From positions 1,727,263 through 1,791,262 of the forward strand of contig OY752148.1 in assembly GCA_963573315.1 (NCBI GenBank): 64,000 nucleotides of DNA, in the 5' to 3' direction. This document shows positions 53,901 through 63,314 of the stretch, piece by piece; within the stretch, counting starts at the first letter, position 1, and the number at the start of each line of letters is the position of its first letter. The notes below the pieces were generated by a model, which worked only from the letters and a program-made list of their open reading frames with translations, did no database searches and was not told the DNA's origin. A program made the translations under genes and the position numbers. The stretch is from Entomortierella parvispora. Its lineage: Eukaryota > Mortierellomycota > Mortierellomycetes > Mortierellales > Mortierellaceae.

Positions 53901-56297
53901 GGCGTTTTCGTCCAGGTAGGGTTGCAACTGCCTCATGAATTCAGCTTTCTCCGCTATGAACTCGGGTGTCAATTCCACTTCTGGTGTTTTTAACGGAACA
54001 ATCGGTGGTTTCTCGTCTGTTGGTACCCACAGGAAGTCTTCTCTCCGCGGCTGCTGGAGACGAATACCGCCGATGGTGAATCCTAACAACGAGAATAGGT
54101 CCATACCTATGAGTACGTCAAAGTAGTCGAAGTCCATGACATGCATGTGAACTTCCAGCGACTTTTTGTTGCAGATGAGCTGTACTCTATCGCAAGTGGT
54201 GAAGTCCGGGACTTGCGTTCCAGTTTTGATTAGCGCTACAAATTCGTCCGGTATGGCTCCAAAACGGATGTCTGCATCCTCAGCAAGCCCTCTACTAATG
54301 AGTGATATTGTGGCGCCGGGATCTAATAGAGCAGTACACATTATACCATTAATCATACAGGGCACCGTGAGTCGGTTGTCTCCTGGTTTTGGTTGCCTGA
54401 ATTCATAGACCTTCTTCAAGTCCTTTGGACGTAGATAGTTTTGACGGTTGTCTTCTTTAATGGAATCAGCCTCACGCATGTGAATGTCGTCATGTCGATC
54501 AAAAGCTGCGACTACTTTATGCTGTGTCTGTCCGTAGGATCGATCGGAGCCACGATTGGTTTGAGTGTGCTCTTGAGCATCGCCTCGGCGATCGTCCTTG
54601 TTACCGTAGCGGCTGCGGTGATCTTGGCGTCTGCCACCGCCAGCACGACGCGATCGGTCCTGCGAGCGTGATCGTGAGCGAGAGCGTTTGCGACCGCTAC
54701 CATTACTCTTCTTCTGCTCTTGGTCGGCCTTACGCTTGAAGCAGTCCTTATAATTGTGTGGCGTTCTTGCATTCTTGCAGGCATCGGTATACCAACAGTC
54801 CGATGCTGACCCAGTCGAGGTGTTTGATCGGCCCGACTTTGTTGACGACTGCGACTTAGATCGGCCTCGCTGTGATTCGTCTCGTCGGTGCCCTTGGTTG
54901 TGCTTTGTCGCTGTACCTGATCCGGAGCCCGATGTGGCCACGTCGGCCTTAAACTGGGACAGGAACCATGCCGTATGGTCAGTTCTGTTGCCCTCGACCG
55001 CGCCAGGGGTCTCATGGAGGAATTCGAGGTACGCCTTGACTGAGGTCACATTTTCTAACGCGCCATACCTCTTCAGAGTAGCTTGTTTGCCCACGTCCGA
55101 GATATAGCAGCCTAGTGGTTTGATCAGCCACTGGCAGTCCGAGTCCGGGATGTCTGCTGCTTCCATGAGAGGCAAAATCCGGTCGGAAAACGCACGAATT
55201 GATTCCCCGTGGTCAGGTCGCATCCTGGTGACGATGTCGGCTACTTTGGAGCTCACCGAGTCAAACCGGATGGCCTTGTGGAGGGCCTCGATGGCTTTGC
55301 TCCAGGTCCTCTTATCAATGGGAACTTTCGCGATCTCGGACTCATAGTCCTTGGCGAGCCCAATCTTGACAAGGGACATCGGAAGGTAGGACCATGCTAC
55401 CTTATCGAACAATGCATCCGTGAGATGCAGTCGTAAAGCGCGCTTGATGTCCTCCTTGAACCGGACTACTTTCTTAGCAATCTCGAGTAAGGCTTGGTCC
55501 TTGTCGGTGCTGAGAGTGTCACGCTCGATGTCTAGTATCGGCTGGTTCTTTAACTCGACATGTTTTAGTTTAGAAAAATCAATAGTTTTCGTACCTTTAA
55601 ACACCGGGATATGGTCGATCTTATAGATGGACTTAATGGCTGCGTGAACTGGGTCTGACGGGTCCCATTTGATGACGTAATCATCGATGGTTAGCGCCGC
55701 CCGTTCCGCGCCAGTCATTTTAGCCTCAGACGACGAGGTCGATCGGTCCCCTTCGAGATCGTCGGCATTGGCCTTGAAGGCTGCTCGGAGAGCTCGCTCG
55801 GCATCGTGGCCACTGTCCTCGAGAAGCCGGACTTGGACTTGGATGTCCCCTCGGATCTCGGTCCTGGTGTCATCGAGTATCTTGAGCTGAGCCTTTTCAC
55901 GTGCCGAACCGAGCCGAAGTGCCTTGACAGCCTTGACCGCTTGTCTGTGTCGGTTGTTGAGGTGGGTGATGAGGAATAACTTACGCGACGCCTTGGCTCG
56001 ATAGCTCTCGACTTGTCTGCGTAGTCCTTGCTCAGACTCGTCGTAGTCGTCCTCGTCCTCGGATTCGGATTGGGCCTGATCATCTAACTCCATGTCCTCC
56101 ATGATTTTCGAGAGGCGGTCACTGATGTCGTCATCATGCGAGTCGTCTTCAGTGGTGTCATCATCCTGGTGCATTTCCGTATCTTCGTCGATGTCGTCTC
56201 TTTGGTCGGTAGTTTCTTGATTGACCGCACTGTCTGCCTGCTGGCCATCAGTCTCCGAGATTGGTGCCGTCGCGGTGGTCTTTCGTTTAGGCGGCAT
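50955..56297 (-). CDS. Gag-Pol polyprotein of the chromovirus, 1780 aa
   Basis: One frame from ATG 56297 encodes everything. Gag: acidic N-terminus, helical capsid region (about 205-460) and a variant zinc knuckle C-x5-C-x6-H-x4-C at 501-519, followed by an Arg/Ser-rich patch. Protease: LLDPGATISLIS, active Asp 659 (DPG instead of the common DSG/DTG). Reverse transcriptase: FDLSQAYHRMRI and YVDD at 982-985. RNase H: ATDASG with Asp 1131. Integrase: zinc domain H1341, H1345, C1376, C1379; catalytic Asp 1407, Asp 1465, Glu 1501 (D-x35-E). C-terminal chromodomain about 1680-1735 (YEIDMILDH...YTVQWKGY...IIDKYW), which tethers integrase to chromatin. Every catalytic residue is present. A single fused frame is like Tf1-type elements. 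Confidence 0.96.
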   Translation of the reverse strand: MPPKRKTTATAPISETDGQQADSAVNQETTDQRDDIDEDTEMHQDDDTTEDDSHDDDISDRLSKIMEDMELDDQAQSESEDEDDYDESEQGLRRQVESYRAKASRKLFLITHLNNRHRQAVKAVKALRLGSAREKAQLKILDDTRTEIRGDIQVQVRLLEDSGHDAERALRAAFKANADDLEGDRSTSSSEAKMTGAERAALTIDDYVIKWDPSDPVHAAIKSIYKIDHIPVFKGTKTIDFSKLKHVELKNQPILDIERDTLSTDKDQALLEIAKKVVRFKEDIKRALRLHLTDALFDKVAWSYLPMSLVKIGLAKDYESEIAKVPIDKRTWSKAIEALHKAIRFDSVSSKVADIVTRMRPDHGESIRAFSDRILPLMEAADIPDSDCQWLIKPLGCYISDVGKQATLKRYGALENVTSVKAYLEFLHETPGAVEGNRTDHTAWFLSQFKADVATSGSGSGTATKHNQGHRRDESQRGRSKSQSSTKSGRSNTSTGSASDCWYTDACKNARTPHNYKDCFKRKADQEQKKSNGSGRKRSRSRSRSQDRSRRAGGGRRQDHRSRYGNKDDRRGDAQEHTQTNRGSDRSYGQTQHKVVAAFDRHDDIHMREADSIKEDNRQNYLRPKDLKKVYEFRQPKPGDNRLTVPCMINGIMCTALLDPGATISLISRGLAEDADIRFGAIPDEFVALIKTGTQVPDFTTCDRVQLICNKKSLEVHMHVMDFDYFDVLIGMDLFSLLGFTIGGIRLQQPRREDFLWVPTDEKPPIVPLKTPEVELTPEFIAEKAEFMRQLQPYLDENAKIDPSSHCTLPSMVVELKVGPDCKVQERPRQFYSQTEKDEVDKTVKQWLKDGVIVPVKGHCPYNSTLTMAARRDLEGKILKHRVCLDPRTLNKQLLDTDQFPLPKIADLHTKVAGKARYSTFDLSQAYHRMRIAELSQILTAFTYDNQQYKFARAPFGLKPLTSIFQRGMAELFGDADFADNYVDDIVAHTDETESHLEHCITVVKRLTEAKLIINQEKCNFYSTEILMLGYIVNRHGRMINPKKIANIYSWAYPRNKKMVQRYLGLFNYFREYIPLYSVLAAPLEALRNKRGTFSLSKEEKRSFDKLRRSIILAPCLCFPDFSLPFYVATDASGVGIGAVLYQLPNGDESKINYISFQARALHKSEKNYPAYKKELLGIVFALNRFHQYLWGRKFTLFTDHRPLTYIHEQKELPQIVTNWKETIFNYDFECIYRPGILNVLPDALSRAFTEEDDPTKEREDYDMDMVPDGHPSVAAVTRALKAATIDRANTSPEASSGPDLKIGTRFVMDEAYMQEFVSDDVSHEVVLREEERELILSRTHEFGHPGTGAMVKAIQATGKTWPKLKEDCLKWVSGCTQCQYFNIARKGYHPLRPIHARLPGEHVAVDLAEFDTSTSGNKFVLVTVDICTRFVFLEPLPNKEARTIAQALFKLFCGIGFPKIVQSDNGSEFVNSLCKLMNQKLKIDHRLSTPYHPRSNGVAERFVRTMKDNIKKQLQGRRDQWDNYVPMAQLQLNTRAASLHNSTPFSLFYGRSFATLTDFSAVESHLLTDEENEQRLEYLTKLVYPAISDYSTGTQTAMASKFNRTHRLRDFQPGTYVMAKEDVPGSKIDAKYHGPYKVLSRSTHGSYTLLDPMSEKLPRQYSPEQLKQVTQALDVQSAESYEIDMILDHSLSKEGMLYTVQWKGYDSSHNQQLSYDQFDSKNIIDKYWKSKRMDNPHAAKRIIRIRDNREKKLQKQVRDEQAKAQSSQANKSRKAKVRN

Positions 56298-56428
56298 CCT
56301 GAAGCTCTCCTTTCCAGATTATGATGGAGTGGTTGGTCCGCGGAATGGCGATGAGATGGTGGTGAAATTTTTCTCAAGTTGGTGGGAGTGACGTTTCGTA
56401 AACCGGCCAATCACAGTTCCTGAAAAAA

Positions 56429-56598
56429 TGAAATGTCGGGGGTCTGTACGTCAGGAAGAAAGAAAGGTGCTGTTTAATGATAGAGAGCGACAGCCTGATA
56501 TGACTGTCGCACACTACTTAAGGGGCGCGCAAGCGCAACTCTCTCTAACTAGAAATAAACGGCAGGAGAAATACGTCGGTATTGCACCGGACGTTACA
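56429..56598 (-). repeat. 5' LTR (right copy), 170 bases
   Basis: Identical to the left LTR; carries the promoter for the minus-strand element. 131 bases of leader separate it from the Gag-Pol ATG. Confidence 0.95.
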
Positions 56599-56603
56599 CC
56601 CGC
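56599..56603. repeat. Right target-site duplication CCCGC
   Basis: Five bases directly after the right LTR, the same as 50452-50456. Confidence 0.9.
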
Positions 56604-57076
56604 CATGGAGCGCCATCATAAAGTGGATTCCTGGTCAGCAGACGACAATATCCTGCAAAATGAAAAGGGAGAACGGGAGCGATTGGGCCGCTTTCCACGA
56701 ATACCACCAAACCGTATGCGATCATTTCGATGGACTATGGACCTCATCCATTTTGGAAAATGAGTCGAAAAGTGATGCCACGCTAACAGAGGCAAAAGAG
56801 AAGAATGCGGAGGCCCAACTGCGGACTGTGTCGGTACCGCTGGACAAAATCCTTCGTAAGGAGTTTTCAAGCAACGAGAAGAGAACGATGAAGAACTTGT
56901 TAAGCAGCAAACAGGCAATGATGTCGTCCCACGTAGCGGAGATCCAGGCAGCGATGATGTTAGCACAGCTCGAGCTTGGTTTCCAAAATACCTTCTCGGG
57001 ATCATTCCCTATGATGTCGAGTGAGTAAAATCTGACCGTTTCGATTCGACTCGCGTTTGTGTTTAGATCCTTCAAG

Positions 57077-60000
57077 GCCGCTTTCATCCAAAGCAAGGAC
57101 CCCATAACGGATTTAACATCCAAAGGCTACTACCGGATACGTTCGAAATCAGAGATGCTGCTTTGAAAAATAATCCGGTTTTGAAGGTTCCCATGGTTCC
57201 GGACTCCTTCCAGACGGAGACAAGGCAATACTGTACTGATGATGCCGCAAGGACAGCCGAGCAAAAGGATATACGGGATGTTTTTTCTCAGAATTACATA
57301 CAATATATCGCTTCTCGTCTTGTAAAAGACATATCCGAAAGAATCACGCCGAACAAGAAACAGAAGCAAAGCGCTGGCGGCGTGGGAAGCGAGGAGCTGC
57401 ACGGAACCCTCAGGCTGGACAATGACGATTATGGTGAGGAAGGGGAGGAGGAGGAGGAGGATGCGCAGATGCATGTCGGAGTTGGCTCGAGTCTCTCTGA
57501 GGGGCCACCATTGTCGACAGGAAGCAAACGCCGGAGGATGCCAAGCGATTCTGCGCAATCGCTCGTCCACCCAATTTGGAACGAATTGGCTACGATTATC
57601 CGGGACGCGTGCCAGGACGAGGACGGCTACATCGGAAGCGCCACCTGCCCTAAGGAGATGTCACAGTCAAGACCAGAATATTTGAGGGCTATGGCTACCA
57701 ACTATAGCAACATTTGGACATCCAGGATGTATACCGATTTGAAAAGGGCGGTCGTTCGCTACCTATTACGCATCCATGTTCGACCGTGCGCGGAACAGAA
57801 CTACAGAGATCAGCGGAAGAGACACGCAGAATTGAAGGCATTGAAGGTTGAGAAGAAACGCAACAAGCCTCGTGTATTCCGGAAAGCCCTACGCCGTCGC
57901 GTGATGAAGCTTTACATTGAACTTGACCAAGCGATTGGTACATGCACGGCCACATGGATTGGTTCAAATTTAGTGTTGCATGACCCCATTGACCTACAAG
58001 GCCATTAGTCTCGAGTCGCAAGGGTGGACAAGGTCCTTCAAATGATCCGAGTTACTACGGACAAAATCAAGCAGCTTGACGACTGTCTCCAGATAAAGGG
58101 AGATGAAGCTGCAGTTGAATCCGACAACGATGATCTGTCCAACGAGGAACTATTGGAATTAGCCCAAGGAGAGGATGACCTCGATGTTTTGGGAGCCGAC
58201 GATCTACTCGACGACGACGATGGTTTCAGTGCGGAGGTAGAAGAATACGGAGATGAGTGTCCTGATCCGAAAGAGACTCTACTGGATGATACAGGAGAAG
58301 ATCGAAAGATAGGAGCCATGCCCAATGTTGAAGGTATTTGCAACCAGAGCGTGTCGCCGATATCACCGAGCTCAAGCCTAGTTCTAACCCTTCTGCCTCT
58401 TCTACATTTCAGCATCTGAACCGTCCTCAGAGGCAACACTCGCACTACCACCAGAGCCGACTGCCAAGCACCTTCGAGGGCTTGAGTCAGTGGTTTGTCT
58501 TTTACTGGACATGAGTGGCGATCTCCAAGAGGTGACACCGGAGACTGTACGAGAACAGTTATACGAGGATGAAACGTTCAGCGACGATGAGATCAAGGTC
58601 GCAGTGGACATCATCAATTTACTCCGACCCTATACGCCGAAGCGAGATACAAAGGGGAGGCTGCACGAGCACATTTTTGCTTTGGGACCTTTCTGCTATT
58701 TGGCAAACAACATCCTGCGCGCGCTCGGTTTTTCCGATTTCACTAAGCGCCTGTTGCCCATATCGAGTTCCGGGAAACTACACCCACTCCCCCTAACTGC
58801 ACTTGGAGTGTGCGAGGTACTATGCGCCAGAGATGGAGGTCACTTTGATGTGTGGAGGAGAGACCAGATCGTGTCCACTGTGAAATCGTCGTCCAAAAAT
58901 CGCAAAGTTATCCTTGGTGGCTTTTTCGATCTCGGTGCCATTGAAGACATTTGCAAGCAACACCATCTCATATTTGAAGACCGGTAAGTAAAATCGTATT
59001 CTTCATGTGCAACGATGAGACTCGATTCCCGATTCTGATTCATGTAAACGGTGAAAAATGAAATCTAGCCTCCAATTCATTGATGCGAGCACTGTCCAAA
59101 TAATGGGGTCAAAAACGAACGTCGAATCCACTCGCGATCTGTGGACGGAAAAAAAGAAGAAAAGAGGTCAACCTCCTGTAGCGAACAGTTTATCCCGGCA
59201 GCAACAACTTATCAATTCTGGTTTGACGCAGGAGGAGGCCAAGGAGCGAGCGATACTGTTGGAGGAGACTATACAGGAAAAGGCGAAGAAACTTCGGGAA
59301 CTCAATCGTCAAGCGGCAAAGCAAATCCGTCTAGTAAGGGAGGCGAGCGATCAGAAACGGACAACGGGCACCATGGACTTTGACGACACCGTGGAGACGG
59401 AAAGGAAAAGGTTATACGAGACCCGAGAGGAGATTGGACCATTGAGTCTCGAGCTCAAAGACCTGAAAGCTGAAAAATACGCCCTCAACAAATTCACCAA
59501 AGCCAAAAGAGAGTCGCCAACATCCTCAACAGCGGGAAAAAAAGCAAAGGGGAAACAAAAAGTGGCTACGATCGGCGAAACAACTGCGTCTTCCATCAGC
59601 ACCAGCACTAGCCCCGGTACCAGCGATTGCCAGCCAACTTACACATCGACACCATCTCTGAAGAGACCCGGCGCAATGGATTACGTAGAGACGACCTCCA
59701 TTGTCAAGCTAAAAAAGGAAATTGAGGAGAGCAACCAAAAGCCGAATAGCAGGAAGACAGTGTTGGTACCCGGAGGCATCGACCCTGGCAGAAAAACTCT
59801 CTTCGAGACTGTGGCAGTACCTGAAACGACTCTTATTAAACTCCAAAACAGGTTTCTTCTGCTGTCTGAAGACTGCGCAAGTCCACTGGACGCTGTTGAA
59901 GACCAGCAGTCATTTGATGAGGCTTTATCTTGCAGTCGAAATCAGGCGCTGGCACAAATCAGGATCCCTACACCACACAAAACCACCGTCTCTCACATTC

Positions 60001-61187
60001 GCCATCTTTCAGGGTTAACAAACCAAGCCAGGCGTAGGAACCTGGCAACCAAAGTAAACGATCATATCAATGCAACGTTCGAGGCATTAGGAGAACATTC
60101 TCCACACCGAGCGAATACTGTCGTTGATCTCAAAATTGCCGCAAGTATCTGTCGAGATGCCAGAAAGGAGGTCCATGAGTTTGAACACTCAAAAGCCAAA
60201 ATCAATGCAAGGCGCAACGCTTCGCTTCGGCTCTCACGGACGTACGACCGTCTTGCAAGCAGAGAAAGACACTCCTTCAAGAAGGTTGTTCATGGTAAGC
60301 AAAGTAAACTATGCCGAATCTATTCCGTCAACGCCTCTACTAATCTCTGCATCTATCTCTTGTTCTTTTTAGATGAGATTCTTCAGCGATCGTTAAATAT
60401 TCCAGAGTCGTCATCACCAACCATATCAGCGCCACCCTCTCTGTCGAAACAACTCCAACCCAACGGCTATTGCACCTCGTGCAAAACGCACCACAGGCCT
60501 GAGCTGGTGACCAACCCTTCCAACCCGACATCCAAACGCCTTGTCCTGAAGCATGTGAACCATTGTCCAAAGGCTCTGCCAAGAGTCATCCCGGTTTTTC
60601 TTCACGGTGCTGCGGGAATGGCAGTAGGCTCTCGCCTGAAAGGAACTTGCAAGATGGGAGGGAATCACATACCCCGACGACATATGCATCACGGCCCAGT
60701 TTGCAAAACAAACGAGAATAACTCGAGCAAGAAATGCCCCTTTTGCTTCAAACTTGTAAGACTTGCTCGAGCCCGAAGGATGGTCAAAGGGGTCATGAGG
60801 CTCGTGAGGATCAACGGCGCCACAGAGTGTATCAACCCAAGGTGCGTATCCTATCGGTGCGGATACACAATCAGGGGACGTGACACCAACGCCGCCCTCA
60901 ATATCGCAATTTCAGGATTTTCCCAGCTTACATCTGTCAACCGAAGCACACTCCCTCCGTTCTCAACCACCTCGCGACCATGGTCGCAACCGCTCCCAAA
61001 CACCAGCTCTTCGAAGACTGGAGGCAATCATCAGAATGCATCAGACGCGATGCCACGACGAATTGGGTTTGACCCAACTTACGTAAGTATCCTCAGATCA
61101 AATCATATCCCAAAATTATTTAGTCTGGTCTCTAATCAGCTACTTACTTTGTTTACATGTGTCGTCTTTTGTTGATAGACACCGTAA
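57077..61187 (+). CDS. Intact RuvC half of the Fanzor-like protein, about 1,230 codons in 6 exons
   Basis: Eukaryotic homologue of TnpB: an RNA-guided DNA nuclease family. Exons joining in phase: 57077-57937, 58016-58333, 58413-58983, 59069-60294, 60373-61082, 61179-61187; before them 56630-57020 is also open. Seen: RuvC-I GIDPGRKTLF with Asp codon at 59781; a GAAGMAVGSRLKG strand-loop; KTNENNSSKKCPFCF with Glu codon at 60714; a zinc ribbon with Cys at 60735, 60744, 60828 and 60843; and RuvC-III RGRDTNAALNI with Asp at 60882. The order and spacing (Asp, Glu next to zinc ribbon, Asp) match Fanzor, whose catalytic Glu sits beside the ribbon. N-terminal to RuvC are two acidic linkers (near 57440 and 58200) and a helical region. 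The frame ends 100 codons after the last Asp. It may still be expressed from an internal start. Confidence 0.82.
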
Positions 61188-63107
61188 CTGCTCAAGGACC
61201 AAACGAAGGAGCCGCCAATATTCCTACCTGAAAGTCTTTCACAACTATGTTTTTCCACCTACTCAATTACCTCTTCCTTCCGCAATACATACAGAAGCGT
61301 CCTTGAGACCACACAAACAAAAACACGACCAAGAGACGTTGGACTGCATCACACTTTTTGGGTTGTACAAAACACCGCTGGCCATCATACTCTTTTTCAG
61401 TAAGCCATCCGGTCTTCGGATGGAAATGCTTTTGGGACAACCTGAAGTTTTCACGGCTGATCGCCATTCCTGCGGAGTCTGGCTCGGCAGAGGATAGAGC
61501 CACCGACGTTTGCATGTTTGTTGACACGATGAACCACTTGTTTACTCGGAGTACTGTAGACACCAACCAGACTAATAGCGGAGGCCACCATTCTTATGCA
61601 TAAACGGCCACTTTTTCTCCAAGGCAAATGTAGGAACTAAGATGCCAATCAAATGTGCTAGACAGAGGGGTTGCGCGTAGGCCAATAGAAAGAAGCACAT
61701 CCATCAAAAAATGAGCAGGACTTCTTACCTACTTTGAAAGGCGAGGGAAGAGTATTTGAAGCAACAGTGATAATATGGGGTTGCTATCAAGTTCTACTCT
61801 GGAGGACTGAGTCCACGCGATCTCGGAAGAGTTCCATAGGGCATTTATATTTCGACGCGTTTTCCTTGAATTCAACCACTCTGCATCCCCCTGGAAAATG
61901 GTCAATTGCTGTATGGTGCGTCCTACTTCATGTTTTTTACAACATTACATTTCAATTCAATTGCGGCCGGGAGCTGCACGACCGTAACCAAGGAATGAAC
62001 TGGGTTTTTTCAGAAGGATACTCTATCGACCACGAATCATAAAGATCTGTTCACGAAATCACAGGAGACACATCGTCTTCGTGAAAGAGGGGACAAGACG
62101 AATGGGGAAAGAGTCCTATCACAGGTAGCTGCAGGTGCAATGCCCGAACACCAAAAAAAAAGCAGAGATCAAGGAGGTGTTGCACAAGCACAATGATGTC
62201 AATGACCTCATATACACACCTTGTGTTCGCGACGGCTTCGGTTTGGAGCAGACTGTCGGCCCCAACCATGACGCCCCTGACTTTCAGATGAGTCGTGGCA
62301 ATGTCTTTGCCATTTCATATCAGACGAAGAGGATGTCACTGATTGTCTTTCTGGCGGCCCCTTTGAAGCTGCCCCCTTTCTCGTCTTTGACCACATCAGA
62401 TGAGCCAGGCAGGGACGGGGGCAACAGTTTTTTGAATCATAATCAACTATTGATTCGGCAGAAGTTCCGAGGGGGGCCCAAAAATATCCATTTTGGATGT
62501 GAAGTACTCTTTCTTCATTTATTGAATGCAATTGGATCAACAGTAGCTTTTTGAAATAGAGGCCGCTACGCTAGAGTGAATTGAGATGTGTGTTTTCACC
62601 AGGGTAGGCGAAGAAGGCTCACGGTTGCCGGAGCAAGAAGGAAAAGGAGGCGTCATTAGAGAATTGAGAACAGACCTGAAAACACAGGGACAAAAGAAGC
62701 TGCATGTGCTCTACCTTCGAACTTTAACCACCCTGCGCCGCCGTGTACAACATCAGACCTTGCAGGTGTGAACGGACATTCTTTCTCTCATCAACAGCTT
62801 TGTGCTGGATTGCCAACTGCAGGAGACATCTAGAGAAAGAGTCTCGGCTCTTCCCACAACGCGGATCACGTCAGGCTCCTGCCACCCAACCAACCCCAAC
62901 CTGTACTCCTTTCAATCGGCCCCACTAAAGCAATGGTAAATACCCTGGCAAGTCCGCTTTGCCTTCAGCAGTTTACATAAAGAGGCCAAGCCGTACTCCA
63001 TTCTCCCCCTCTCAATCCTCTCTTTTATTTCTACCTTCTCGGCGGCTTTTTCTTCATCGATCGGTCATTGTCCCACCCCATCACAAACAGCAGCAAACAC
63101 CTTCAGA
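61188..63107. other. Region after the Fanzor-like gene; expected place for guide RNA and element end
   Basis: 1.9 kb with no supported protein gene. Open frames at 61267-61566 (minus) and 62135-62554 (plus) have no domain or promoter. I looked for copies of the 49001-49131 inverted repeats as matching element ends and saw none by eye. In TnpB/Fanzor loci the guide RNA usually overlaps the end of the gene and runs to the element's end, so it would be sought in 61000-61700. A TACATAAAG TATA-like string at 62975-62983 precedes the next gene. Confidence 0.35.
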
Positions 63108-63314
63108 ATGTTGAAAGGGCAGAGATACCCCCCCTCAAACGTTGTCGCTCCAGCGATTGGACCTTCTCTGCCTCTTTACCTTGTCCCCGAGGTTCCGGAC
63201 AACTTTCAAGAACAGGTGGGCCATAACTTTGGAGCCGAGATGGTTCCGCTCAGTGAAGCTCAGGTTGAGCACGGCCATCAAGGTGGAGAGGAGGCTACGG
63301 AGGATCAACACTAA
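63108..63314 (+). CDS. Small acidic protein, 68 aa
   Basis: Unrecognised. Starts MLKGQRYPPSNVVAPAIGP, then LPLYLVPEVPDNFQ, which resembles PPLLLVPFDLE in the gene at 27343, and ends in an acidic His/Glu/Gln-rich tail (HQGGEEATEDQH). The leader is TCTTC-rich like those of the other small genes; a weaker TATA-like TACATAAAG lies about 130 bases upstream. Confidence 0.55.
   Translation: MLKGQRYPPSNVVAPAIGPSLPLYLVPEVPDNFQEQVGHNFGAEMVPLSEAQVEHGHQGGEEATEDQH

Larger units (their letters stand above)
50457..56598 (-). mobile_element. Complete Ty3/Gypsy chromovirus, 6142 bases, inserted antisense in the Fanzor-like gene
   Basis: Two identical 170-base LTRs (50457-50626 and 56429-56598), flanked by CCCGC duplications, enclose a single 1780-codon Gag-Pol frame on the minus strand. 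In the element's own orientation the LTR starts TGTAACGTCC and ends CGACATTTCA. A polypurine tract of eight G's plus GAG precedes the 3' LTR. Identical LTRs and an unbroken frame indicate a recent, possibly active insertion. The leader just after the 5' LTR reads TTTTTTCAGGAACTGTG, which does not begin with TGG as a usual tRNA primer site would. Confidence 0.95.
49406..61187 (+). pseudogene. Fanzor-family (TnpB-like) gene interrupted by a Ty3/Gypsy element and frame-broken in its 5' half
   Basis: The N-terminal part starts at ATG 49406 (MEHEVDIYDAMLDDDP), has an intron 49502-49583 and continues IIIPFRDDGAFVLGALKVPK. Between about 49860 and 50100 the protein-like reading moves through all three frames (QALVEASRHYPASYYHR, then LQRRQACMLEFYMWQ, then LIDLAKYRESQRQVQARN) without splice sites to explain it. 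An exon after 50309 runs to the chromovirus at 50457. Joining the flanks with one CCCGC copy keeps that frame (FQAIVPA into MERHHKVDSW). One more frame change is needed near 56670 before the intact part begins. Four or five indels in 1 kb, against none in over 15 kb of neighbouring exons, argue for real decay. Total pre-decay length would be near 1,700 residues, very large for this family. Confidence 0.75.

Noticed and set aside
54512-55015. Long plus- and minus-strand frames inside the chromovirus
   Set aside because: They are shadows of the Gag-Pol frame; that frame has every catalytic motif in order and these have none.
57937-58015. Stop codon at 58006 as the end of a separate gene
   Set aside because: A GTACAT...GAG intron of 78 bases removes it and keeps phase, giving ELDQAIVARVDKV.
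61267-61566. Minus-strand frame downstream of the Fanzor-like gene, considered as a partner gene
   Set aside because: No recognisable motif and no splice or promoter support.
62135-62554. 139-codon plus-strand frame
   Set aside because: No domain and no promoter signal; the opposite strand is open too.
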